A stretch of DNA of 21,181 nucleotides from Strongylocentrotus pallidus (lineage: Eukaryota; Echinodermata; Echinoidea; Camarodonta; Strongylocentrotidae): assembly GCA_030265145.1 (NCBI GenBank), contig JARBES010000113.1, positions 4,958,014-4,979,194 on the forward strand, read 5' to 3'. Numbering within the stretch: position 1 is the first letter of the stretch; the number at the start of each line of letters is the position of its first letter. Positions 1 to 9,449 of the stretch are shown here, in pieces. Made by a program: the position numbers and the translations under genes. Below the pieces are notes generated by a model, which ran no database searches, was not told where the DNA came from, and saw only the letters and a program-made list of their open reading frames with translations.

Positions 1-134
1 CACTCACACGGAAGCACAACCCGACAACCGCAGAAAAGACTTTTCTCGGTGACCCTACGTATGTGAATACAGAGGAAATTTTATATGACAATACAATAAT
101 GAAAACGAATGATGAATCATCTTATAGTGAATAA
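1..134 (+). CDS. 3'-terminal coding exon of an upstream gene; cytoplasmic-tail-like with tyrosine motifs
   Basis: Read from base 3, 43 codons stay open to a TAA at 132-134; the left window edge cuts off the start, so the exon border is unseen. The peptide is hydrophilic, rich in Thr, Asn and Glu, with three tyrosines: DPTYVNTEE, EILYDNTIM and the terminal SSYSE. The first two are Y-x-N, the core preferred by Grb2-type SH2 domains once phosphorylated; neither fits the ITIM consensus (Thr at +3) and the pair does not make an ITAM. An AATAAA hexamer (130-135) overlaps the stop, so a very short 3' UTR is possible. Codon use is balanced and unlike the AT-rich flanks, which supports real coding sequence. 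It may be the tail of a receptor related to the Ig receptor 15 kb downstream on the same strand; that link is inference. The gene family is not identifiable from the tail alone. Confidence 0.6.
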   Translation, partial: LTRKHNPTTAEKTFLGDPTYVNTEEILYDNTIMKTNDESSYSE

Positions 135-1989
135 AGACTTTAAACGTTAATACATATCTTTTGATGTAAACCTCCTCAATCAAAAATTACCAAGCAAATA
201 CATAAATGACAAAGAAGACAGAAAGACAGAAATGAAATGGAAAATGAAATTAAATATATAGAAATTAATAAGCAAATAAATGAAGAAATAGCATATAAAT
301 ATATGTTAATGAGTACATAGCACATATCACATGTAGATTATCGGGGTGGTTGATATAGACAACAATAAGTGTACTTAAGCTTGGGTTATATGGATATTGT
401 ATGTTAAGTAGTACTTGAGATAACAAGAAGAGACGAAATATTTGAGTGTATTTGAAGGGGGACACAGTTTCAGTCTCTATACGCCGGGGGGAGGGGGGGG
501 GGGTCGGATGTTGATATGCTAGTGATATTTTGCTTGCACAAAATTTGTTTCGGCAGAGAATGATAGATATCATGTTTTCTGTAAGGATTTGATGAAGATG
601 CATATTACTGAAACCAGTACACAATATATATATTTGTTTTCTTCATTCAATTAAAAGCAAGGCCCATTTTTGCTCATTATTTTAGCGTTTAATATGTAAA
701 CACATGTCATAAACAAATATTTTGATAATAAATGTACGATAGGTTTGTTGTGACTTTGATTGAAACAAAAATAACCTGATCAATGTTTGAGAGGTTGATT
801 TGCTTTTCAGAATTTGCACCTTAATGAGGTATAAGGATAGTCTTACCTATATGGCACCGGGACAGTATATCTTAAAATGCCCACCTAAAATATTTCGTTA
901 TTAAGGGACTTATTCCTTAAGTTATGCATTATCATATAGCCTCTGTATATTACCGTTTTAAAAAAGAATTTCTCTTTTAATTGTTTATGATGATTTAAAG
1001 AAACAAACCAACCCCTCCACCCCTCAAACCAAAAAAGGTCTATATATAAATACATGTAGTACGTAATGGAAAAATCGTCCAATAATGACGAACGTCGCAA
1101 ATCTGGAAGAGAACATCGAAGATAAAATACCTTTCTTTAATCGTGAGATCACTCCTAAATACACTTTCGCATTTGTTTAATATTAAAAGTAGAGGACAAT
1201 TAGGAAAACACAAAACTATATCACAAGTGTTTTCTCACCAAACTCGCACGCTCTTTGAGTTCGTATTTACATTTTTATATTGATCTGTTCTTAGATTTGT
1301 GTCCTTCCTTGTGGTTTACTTCGATTGCTTCTTGTTTCTAAACAGTCGGGATTCAGGTTCTAGTCTCGAAAGTTGTTTAAACAGTAAGAGGAAATGAAAA
1401 GCCTCGGATTTTTGCACTTAAGTTTTCAATTGTGGTATTAAGAAAATCCCAATCAACTAAATGAGAATTCTTGCAAGTATTTGATAGGTTGTCAATCGTA
1501 TACATGGATTTGAGCGATGTACTTCCCATTCTTGACGTTGAATAATGCGTACATTGAAATATTATGGAATGAGTCGTGTTGTAATACAGTGAAATACAAA
1601 CTATTTGACGAATAGAAAGCAATACCTGTTTATGATTTAACTGAATCAAAGTGATTGTCAATAGAATATAGGTTACAACAAGGTTCAATACTTGACATGT
1701 TGTTATATGATATTTTTTGTTATTCACCTACTGCATTACACTTTTATATTACTCGATGATGGCACCAATGTATTTTGTTTCCACTCAGATCTTTACACCC
1801 TCAACAACGTTGCAATACCTAAATTCTCAAAACGAAATACCAAAATTATCAATTTTATACTTTCAAATTGTGGATTTATATTCATGTGTTATGCTTTTAT
1901 ATGTATCTTTTCTAAATTCAAATTGTTTTAGCCTCTGGCTGCTATTTGAATGTTTTTTTTAAATCAGTAAACCATATCAAATCAACTTA
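135..1989. other. AT-rich intergenic DNA, no gene seen
   Basis: Open frames on both strands here are rich in Ile, Tyr, Leu and Phe, as expected from AT-rich noise, and show no domain or splice pattern. The only marked feature is the guanine run at 486-503. The upper part of this stretch may hold older, unrecognisable parts of the LINE that follows. Confidence 0.5.
486..503 (+). repeat. Interrupted G run (G6-A-G11)
   Basis: Six guanines, one adenine and eleven guanines lie in otherwise AT-rich DNA. It is a mononucleotide slippage tract, and its exact length in the assembly may be unreliable. Confidence 0.85.
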
Positions 1990-2640
1990 AAAAAATAGGA
2001 AAGGCAAAATCAATGTACGTTAGATGGTGAATTATTTGAAACAAACAAGTGTACCAAATTCCTTGGTTTTCTAATAAATGATAATCTTAGATGGAATAAC
2101 CAGGGGAAATATATCTCTCATATAATTTCACGCAATTTGAAATACTCTGTAAATTGAAACATTGTGCCCCATTGGATATGTTGTTCATGTCGTATGATTC
2201 GTTAAATCTGCCATATATTTCATATTATCATTTTATCCAATTCCAAGAGTAATGTAGATTCCATTTTACTATTGATTTTTCACAAATTATTTTTACCGTG
2301 ACCACTATAAAACCGTTACTTTTAAAACAAAAAGCATTACAAGCCTATGATATCAATATTCTAAAAATTGCACATTTGTGTTCGATCCGATTACAAAATG
2401 GCCGACTACCTTCAAAATTTGTTCAATTACTACTTTGTTCAATTACTACTTTGTTCAATTACTCAATTTAAATGAAGATTTACCCCCTTATCCCACTATA
2501 CAAACTGACAAATACCTACTTACCGTAGTTGCTGTTGCTACTTTGCGACACACTGGACAAGATAAGTTGGACTCTTTCCTTATTTCAATTCGAAATCTAC
2601 AAAATCTTTCAAAAGTTGTTAAACTAGGCTGATTTGAAAT
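1990..2640 (+). mobile_element. Decayed LINE: C-terminal part of the reverse transcriptase
   Basis: Fragments on the + strand follow the order of the thumb and C-terminal part of LINE reverse transcriptases. First comes a KCTKFLGFLINDNLRWN block (about 2050-2100) with KYISHIISRNL just after. Then KLKHCAPLDML and LPYISY (about 2150-2225, another frame), then KPLLLKQKALQAYDINIL (about 2310-2365), and last a block beginning ATLRHTG and running to SIRNLQN, ending at the TGA at 2630-2632. That last block resembles the 'RYxGPxxWNSLP-SIRN' C-terminus typical of CR1/Jockey/I-group elements. The pieces lie in different frames with stops between, so the copy is dead and 5'-truncated; no endonuclease or catalytic YxDD region is visible. 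The exact clade cannot be set. The order and spacing of the blocks make the call firm. Confidence 0.8.
2421..2463 (+). repeat. 16-bp tandem repeat, about 2.7 copies
   Basis: The unit GTTCAATTACTACTTT is repeated exactly at 2421-2436 and 2437-2452, with 11 further bases at 2453-2463. It lies inside the LINE relic, between two conserved protein blocks, so it is a post-insertion slippage expansion. Confidence 0.95.
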
Positions 2641-3202
2641 AAATAAATGGCTTGTGTTTTACTCTTCATTTTGAATTCTGTATAAATTTATGTTCATTTA
2701 GATGATATTTTCCATGACCTGGCATCATTCACTTTTATAAACCTGCTACCAAACATGTTACTATTGTTGTAGTTACCGTTCTCCCCCATTTTCTATCTCT
2801 CTTAATAGCGGGCCACTCTCTAATTTCATAGTTAAATGTCCAGTTAATCTGAAGGCTGCAAGCATATTTAATTCGTTTTAACTACGCAGGAAACATGTAA
2901 CTTATTATGATTTAGTTTTCTTTTCTTTACTGTATATTGTCGTATACTCTATTGGGAGAAAAAGTTGTATGGAACTCAAATCTATCAAGTGGCACATTTA
3001 GGCACGTGAATATATAAATGTTTCAAGAGATGATGAAAAAAATATGAAAGAAATCAATCAATCTATTTCTAAATTACTCAATTTCTCAAACGTATGGTCG
3101 AGAAACATTTAAAAGAGAGGATTGTTAGGTAAGAATTTACAGAAAAGACTGATGTTTTGATCTAGTGGTCACATTAGGTGAAGGGAAACAAGCTGACAGA
3201 AC
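2641..3202. other. Non-coding stretch, nothing recognised
   Basis: This AT-rich sequence lies between the LINE 3' end and the purine tract. It may include the LINE 3' UTR, but no poly(A) end or target duplication is evident. No coding pattern is seen on either strand. Confidence 0.5.
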
Positions 3203-3353
3203 GAGAGAGAGAGAGAGAAAGAAAGAGAGAGAGAGAGAGAAAGAGATATGGCGATAAAGGGGAGGGGGATGGGGGAGAAAGAGATCGATGGGTAGAAGTG
3301 GGAAGGAGTGATGGAGGGAGAGAGGGAGAGAGAGAGAAGGAGAGAGAGAGAGA
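3203..3353 (+). repeat. (GA)n-rich homopurine low-complexity tract
   Basis: Two GA dinucleotide blocks (3203-3246 and 3316-3353) flank an imperfect purine-rich segment. Open frames on both strands across it are artefacts: Arg/Glu-rich on the + strand and Ser/Leu/Pro-rich on the - strand. The tract is followed by a GT-rich segment to about 3440. Confidence 0.95.
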
Positions 3354-3929
3354 TTTCAATATTTATGTGTACACATTTCGTGTTTGTTGAGTGTGTGGGC
3401 AGATGGGCGTGTTTATGTGTGTTCTGTGTGTGCGGGGGAGGAGGACGAGCGGGTATTTCTTCATCTCGTATGTCGACACTTCAATAGAATGGATAGTGAA
3501 AGTGATATGTCATACATAATCAGTATATTACAAATAAACTCGTCTTTCCAGGGAGGAGGTGTAATACCCCAAATCATCAAAAGAGGGAGCACTTCCAATA
3601 ACATAGGCAGAGCCAACCAGATAGATATAGTTTAAGAGGGGGAAAGATATATATAGGCTTGAATTTGACGATTCCTTAACGTACAAGTAGTGGGGCCTTT
3701 TTTTTATCGAGGTTTCCTATGGTGACCTTAAAACATGCCCAAAACAATATATATTTAAACAAAAGACACGGAACTGTATTTCCGATATGCCTACGACTAA
3801 GTTCAGTTAAAATCATGGCATCAATTATTCTTGGAATATCACAATGAAAACAAGACGCCTAAAAAGTTTATACTTCAAGTGGCTTTCAAAATATCGCAGC
3901 AATTAGCCTATAACCTGTCTTTTAGAAAA
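3354..3929. other. Non-coding stretch, GT-rich at its left end
   Basis: GT-rich simple sequence fades into AT-rich DNA by about 3450. No coding exon, RNA gene or transposon protein is seen. Confidence 0.5.
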
Positions 3930-4210
3930 ATGACCTCTATGACCTTTGACTTTTAGCTACTTACCTCAATAATATATCAGATCGCTTTTCATTGGTGTTA
4001 CCCCCCTAATTCACCAGGTTTGAAGCCCGATCATACCTCTAGTGGTTCTTGAGTTATTGTGATAACGGGGTATTTTTATGCAATGAAATCCATGACCTTT
4101 TGCCTACCTACTTTACAATCTTATAATACAATCGTCCTTTGAAGACATAATATATGTCCGATCATCACGAAGTTTCAAGTGCACACCTCAAGTAGTGCTA
4201 GATTGATGGA
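3930..4210 (+). repeat. Interspersed repeat in two diverged tandem units
   Basis: Unit one (about 3930-4070) has ATGACCTTTGACTTTT, then CAGATCGCTTTT, then ACCAGGTTTGAAGC and a TTCTTGAGTTATTGTGA end. Unit two (about 4088-4205) repeats the same order in weaker form: CATGACCTTTTGCC, then a CCTTTGAAGACATAATATATG stretch cut short here to its first motif CCTTTGAAGAC, then ACGAAGTTTCAAGTG and TCAAGTAGTGCTAGATTG. The 'TGACCTTTGAC ... AAGTTTGAAG ... TTCTTGAGTTAT' order is, from memory, a common dispersed repeat in marine invertebrate genomes. I cannot name the family or decide whether it stems from a DNA transposon. Confidence 0.5.
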
Positions 4211-5444
4211 AATAAATATTAACAGCTACCTTTAAATTACGATAGTGCCTGAGCAGTGGTGTTGATGCGAACAAGCCGAATAATTTGTTTCAACTTAGAG
4301 GGAGACATTCTATTTATGGGAATTCATACTTTGTCAAACTCTGAGTATACATACAAGAATGAGAATGAGGTACAAACTTAAGGTAGAAATGTCGTAAATT
4401 TCTATGTTCTTTTTTTTGTAGGATTTATTTCACCTGGCAATAAGACAATATACACCTAGGTCAAGCCTTTATCAGTACAAAATCGTTCAGAAACTGTTCT
4501 CAATTTCACTGAAACTCAAAACAACGGATTTTGCAGTGAACATTGCTCATTTCTTATCATAGCACGTGTAAAATGATTTATTAAATAATTAATTTCGATA
4601 CAAAATATATAAAATATATTTTGGTATCCCCCTGTTAACATAAAATGATTTTCGGACACCTCATTGCCCACATGTGGAGGTATCTAAGATCTTGACTGCT
4701 TGAAATCATGCTGTTATTAACTTTTGAGAGCGAGCGAGCGAATGTCTGTATTATATTAAAACTACTATTTCCTCGTGAAATTATAAACTCTTGCGGGTTT
4801 CAACATTTGGATTTTTTTCATTTAATCGACGTTTTTTCATCTATGTATTTGTGTAAATAACCGAATTTTGCTCGTTGCATCCGTAGGGATGTGTTTCGGC
4901 ACCCAGGGTACCCCGGCATCCTGGTTAAAGAACGCTGTACTAGAGGGTCTAAATTTGAGGGGGCATATCGACAGGCCGGGGGAATATATTCCTTGCGCCT
5001 TTAAAATAGGAAAATACTGCATTTTAAAATGAAACACAAAAACATACACTCTCTGTTTCTTTTTCCAGCTGTAGGTACTACTTCTATTACTCCATATCTG
5101 TTTAGATTTCTTCTCTGGTGTACACCCCAAAACTTTTTGTTTCGATAACCTGACCAAAAATAGGTATTACCAAAATGATGTGAGTTTTTACAGCTAACAT
5201 CTACATGTTATTACTGGAATGATGAATACCTTGTTAACTATTAATTGTAGTAGTGTTGGGTAGGCCCTCTTGTGCCTTGAATAATCTTTACTAAGTTATC
5301 AAGTGATGGGTAAGCGCTTTGAGTTTCATATACAGAAGACCAAAACAAATCAGATTCATTTAATGTGTTTAGGGAGCTTATTTAAAAGTTTGCTTCTAGA
5401 AGTTGCTTTTAGAAATTGTAATGCTTTCCTACTTTGTTTTTCAG
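4211..5444. other. Non-coding stretch, nothing firm
   Basis: This AT-rich DNA has a slightly more GC-rich island at about 4880-5000. A minus-strand open frame over the island (about 4840-5157) shows no family signature or supporting splice pattern. No RNA gene is seen. Confidence 0.45.
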
Positions 5445-5531
5445 ACGGATACTGTAAGTGAAGATATTATAGACCAAAGAGCCGCTAAGTTCAGTGACGC
5501 GGGTGGGTTTAGAAACCAAAGGCAGGAATGA
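5445..5531 (+). other. Candidate orphan terminal exon
   Basis: A good acceptor (pyrimidine-rich CTACTTTGTTTTTCAG ending at 5444) is followed by 28 open codons and a TGA at 5529-5531. The peptide is hydrophilic and acidic to mixed (starts TDTVSEDIIDQRAAKF, ends RNQRQE). It could be an alternative 3' exon of the gene ending at 134, or chance. No second exon is visible near it, and 28 codons is short enough to arise at random. Confidence 0.2.
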
Positions 5532-6490
5532 GACGGACTTAAGTGTTTCTATTTATTATTATGATTCTAGTAAATGTCCTAGAACCTTTATAAACAATGC
5601 CATTAACCAGAGTTATTTTCAATATGCATAGTAAAAATGTAGTTTATATTAAGAAATTTCGCTCGTCGTAAACTTTCTTAAAGGTTATACAAAGTTTGGG
5701 GAAATAATAAGCACTAGCAAATTTAGCCCCTAAAACAATTCTGCTTTCGAGAAAAATTGAAAATAAAAAAAAATGTCCGGTGCTCCCGGTAAATTTTGAT
5801 TAATTTCAAATAGTGCCTACGGCCGTGCAATGGTAGTTGCGACCATGAAAATTTCAGGATATGTAGTTGTGATATATAATTTCCAAACGAGAATAGCTAA
5901 TTGGTCGATTCTTGTCAAGAAACATTGTTTTTAATATAGCTTAATTAATATATTGACCTTGAGAGGGAGCTATACAACATGAAGAGTTTATTATTTACAA
6001 TTTCATAACATTATATTAGATTTCAACCGCGACAACGATCACTGAATATTGTAGGATCGCACATGCATCCTATATGTTCATTTGAACCAAATTCATGACC
6101 ACATACCAAAACTTTGTATTACCTTTAATATACGGTTGTTCAAATTTGTTTGTTTTGTTTTTATCGTAAAAGTCTACCAGCCGTCTCAGTGAAACCAAAG
6201 GAGCTCTTGGGTCTGAAACCTCATTCGTCATTTGATGCAAAGATTTGTTAATTTTTGTATAGTATAAACAGAGAGTCCAAGACAAAATAACGCGGTGACC
6301 ATCACATATCAATACCAAGATCAGTTACATTTTTACAAAACCCGTTTGTTTCGGGAATTTGTTCTCAGAATAATGGAATTGATTAATTCTGCAAAGTAAT
6401 CGTGTCATGTTGTACATACATGCAAGTGGACAGTCAGAAGTAACAGTGTGTACACATGCAGGCAGAAATGCATTTTAACATGATAATCAA
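5532..6490. other. Non-coding stretch, nothing recognised
   Basis: AT-rich sequence with only weak open frames on either strand. No repeat, RNA or coding signature was found by eye. Confidence 0.45.
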
Positions 6491-6590
6491 AAGACAGACA
6501 GAGAGCGAGAGAGAGGGAGAGAGAGTGAGAGAGAGGAAGAGAGGATGAGAGACAGACAGACAGACAGTGATAGAGAGATAGAGAAAGGGA
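6491..6590 (+). repeat. (GA)n / (GACA)n purine-rich low-complexity tract
   Basis: GA and GACA/GATA units run from about 6491 to 6590, including a clean (CAGA)n block near 6551-6566. The Ser/Leu-rich minus-strand frame across it is a composition artefact. Confidence 0.9.
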
Positions 6591-7466
6591 ATAAGGTACA
6601 TTAGGATTGTTAGGGGAAATTCATTCTCGGGGCCAACGAAAATTAAAGACAACATAGGGGCATTTCATCTGCATGATTTAACTTTGTAATCATAGCCAAA
6701 TGATGTGTTGCTAGAATTTATAAAGCATGTCTTATAAAATAAAAACAGATCCAGTAATTAATACTGTACAAGGTAATGAGATATAAGAGCATAAAGAATA
6801 TGTCTTTCTTATATAACTGAAGTTTGACGGACGCCCCTCCTCCGATCGTAGCATGTTACGCACTACTGATGTTATGCTGTGTTGACATGCATTCCGTGTA
6901 ATCGATAATACAAGTTAAAGCGCGATTTCAGAATGATCCATTCTGATTCGACGAATCACTAAACGCACAAGATGATGGAGATAGATATTGTTGAGAAACG
7001 TTTTTGTATGCTGCTGCCGGGGAATATTCAATAAAGTTTGTTTTTATGTAAATTAGTTGGCTGGTTGGGAGCAGTAACGCACACAGATCAGAATGATGTG
7101 CTATTTATTTTGTGTTACTACCGTGGATGTGAGCCCTCGTTTTTATCATTCACACTGTCTATCTGCTCGTTTATGTTATAATTGTTTCTTTTAATAATAA
7201 CATCCTAGATAATAATGGCCATTAGCTCTTATGTTCGTTTTTTAGTAATAATTTGCCAATCAATTTATAATTGATTTTGTGTTGATATGTTTGTACTCAT
7301 CATGATTATTCCAACAATGCACACAGAAAGAGACGAATAAAGGATAACACATTTTGGTGATTGTACCCTGTATTCCCATTTATTTGCAGATCGCACAAAA
7401 CAAGAAGAAAACATGTCAAATCAGAAATAATCTACTAGAAATGCATAAACTATTAAACTACCTATC
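6591..7466. other. Non-coding stretch, nothing recognised
   Basis: No coding pattern, RNA gene or recognisable repeat is seen on either strand. Confidence 0.45.
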
Positions 7467-7683
7467 ATTGGCGTAGCTTAGCAAGGGAGGGGGACACATG
7501 TACATGGCCACATCAAACTGACTAAAACTAATAGATACCCCCAAAACCACAACAAACAAACAAACAAACAAACAAACACCAAATGATACGAAAATGATAG
7601 TCCACCCTACCCACATTGGATCGATCGACGCAGCCCCACGATGACAGTACACACTTATTGGCTAGACCGATACTACGCCAATG
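7467..7683. mobile_element. MITE-like non-autonomous DNA element with 11-bp inverted ends
   Basis: CATTGGCGTAG at 7467-7477 is the exact reverse complement of CTACGCCAATG at 7673-7683, giving a 217-bp unit with perfect 11-bp terminal inverted repeats. The inside has no coding capacity and holds a (CAAA)n run at 7553-7578. A target-site duplication is not evident, so the true ends could be a few bases in or out and the superfamily is unset. From memory, 'TTGGCGTAGC' starts are common on dispersed repeats of marine animals. Confidence 0.5.
7553..7578 (+). repeat. (CAAA)n microsatellite
   Basis: Six units of CAAA lie inside the MITE-like element. Confidence 0.95.
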
Positions 7684-7944
7684 GTACCCATTATTATATA
7701 ATAATTATCCGTCTACATAATATAAGTAATACACCATAAGAACAAAAGAATATGAACAATTTGAAACAGCAGCAATAAAGGTGTTCTAACACTCTGAAAG
7801 CTCTCCACTAATGCTGGATGAAATTAAATTTACCCATGTAATATTCAATACATTTTTATAGAGAATGTGAATAATTATATTACAGACCATAGACCTATTA
7901 CACCTTCCTTACACCATTTTACCAATAATAACAACAAAATAATT

Positions 7945-8039
7945 TTTTTTTTCGTTGTTTTTTTTCTCGTTTTTTCGTTTTTTTCGTGTGTTTTTTTCTT
8001 CGTTTTTTTTTTTATATATTTTTTTTTGGGGGGGGGGGC
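7945..8039 (+). repeat. T-rich tract ending in a G11 run
   Basis: Thymine runs broken by single C or CG steps (TTTTTTCG-type units) end in about ten T followed by eleven G at 8029-8039. Strand asymmetry is extreme. The Phe-rich frames across it are artefacts. Confidence 0.9.
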
Positions 8040-8329
8040 TTTGGATGTTTGTATTTAACAAGTATTCATAACTCGGCTGTCACTGATGACCGAGTAGCAG
8101 ATTGTTCAAAAACGTATTCTCAAAGTCCTCTTCTAACTAGTTTTTTAGGCAGAGGCAATATGGGTCAAAATCCCTTACGCATTGTTATTTCATTCCGAAA
8201 GCAATTACTTGAGTTTTTTCGCATTGATTTCATGCATTTGCATCGAAAATGGGACAATTCCAACTCAGACCAAAGAAAGGTCTCATTTACACTCAATGTT
8301 GATGATATTATCTTTGTTATGATGACATA

Positions 8330-8443
8330 ATCGAGACTTCTATCGCATCCCTTGTTTACGGTAGGCCTAGGTATTGAGTCATTAAAAGTGGACAAGACTT
8401 TTTAGTGTGCTATGTTCTGTTCATGTAAGTTTACTTTCAATAT
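8330..8443 (+). repeat. 114-bp direct repeat, copy 1
   Basis: This copy begins ATCGAGACTTCTATCGCATC and ends TTTACTTTCAATAT. It matches 9336-9449 base for base except two T/A differences (8400 and 8406), about 98% identity, with similarity ending abruptly on both sides. It contains GTAGGCCTAGG. It has no coding frame and no internal hairpin of note. Confidence 0.97.
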
Positions 8444-9335
8444 CGTTGGTTGTTATTAACATCTGTTCTTTTTTGCATTGACTAAGTCTTTTGTGTTATT
8501 AAATCTCTGAGTTTTCATGTGTTATTCGAGAGGAATACATAATGAACCTTACGCATCATACAGATACCAAATGCTGCAATTGAAAAAGGGAGCAGAGAAA
8601 TCCTAGATAGCATGAGACAAGAGGTCAGTACAGACTGTTTAGATTATTGTAGGTTATCTTGTGGATCGAAACAGGGTCCAGTGAAAGCTCAGATACATTT
8701 GATCACTTTAAACTATGAAATAGTGAAGCCTGAAGCAATATTTTACTTTCGAATGTACTTAAGACCAAATTAAAAAATTCAAATGGGATGACCCACATTT
8801 GATGCATCAGCTTAAACTTGGTACATGGATATTTTGACGGCACTTTTTAAGAACACCGTTGCTCCTTCATTTGTTGCAAAGAATATGAATAGGGTGTCAT
8901 TAGACAGGGGAAAAAATCCTATATACCATGAAATAAATTTCAAGTTCATATAAATTTTGACTTTTCAAACGTACTCTACCTATTAAAGTTAAGGTATCTT
9001 TGTTTAGTTACACACTATATACACTATTTACAAGTAAAGATAATGATTTAATTGAAGAAAAAAAAGGAAAAATTCCAACACCTAATGAACATTAAAAACA
9101 ACGACAAATATTATTTAGTTGCATGTCTCCAGATGAACATGAAACTGGCAATAATCTAGAAAATAAATATAGTATTTTAAATAAACTTGAATGAACACAT
9201 TTTCTATCAGATCGAGATGGGTGAAAAATATAATTAAAATAGTTAGTTGGTGAATTTAAACAAGATTAGACAAGCTTATATATTCTCATATTATCAGTCA
9301 CGAAAGCTCTCAGACCATAACAAAGATATCAAGAT
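8444..9335. other. 892-bp segment between the direct repeats
   Basis: AT-rich DNA without a coding frame. It may be the body of a small non-autonomous element whose ends are the 114-bp repeats, or ordinary DNA caught between two copies of a repeat. No primer-binding-like site or polypurine tract could be identified with confidence next to the repeats. Confidence 0.4.
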
Positions 9336-9449
9336 ATCGAGACTTCTATCGCATCCCTTGTTTACGGTAGGCCTAGGTATTGAGTCATTAAAAGTGGACA
9401 AGACTATTTAGAGTGCTATGTTCTGTTCATGTAAGTTTACTTTCAATAT
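9336..9449 (+). repeat. 114-bp direct repeat, copy 2
   Basis: Second copy, same orientation, 1,006 bp downstream of the first, with two differences. The sequence before it carries a small local duplication of AAGATATC. Confidence 0.97.

Noticed and set aside
60-125. ITAM or ITIM in the left-edge tail
   Set aside because: The +3 residues after the two tyrosines are Thr, not Ile, Leu or Val, so neither consensus is met; only Y-x-N can be claimed.
265-624. 119-codon minus-strand open frame
   Set aside because: The Ile/Tyr/Leu-rich product includes a Pro-rich segment from the G run; no domain, no splice support.
1377-1727. 116-codon minus-strand open frame
   Set aside because: Some hydrophobic character, but composition fits AT-rich noise and no family or neighbouring exon supports it.
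3174-3390. Open frames on both strands across the GA tract
   Set aside because: Arg/Glu and Ser/Leu repeats are a direct product of the dinucleotide repeat.
4837-5157. 106-codon minus-strand open frame over a GC-richer island
   Set aside because: No recognisable motif, and the N-terminal half is low-complexity Lys/Ser; more likely an old repeat.
7867-8058. Phe-rich open frame that looks like a membrane protein
   Set aside because: It is translation of a T-rich simple tract.
8330-9449. An LTR element defined by the 114-bp repeats
   Set aside because: No TG...CA ends, target duplication or coding body; kept as a direct-repeat pair of unknown origin.
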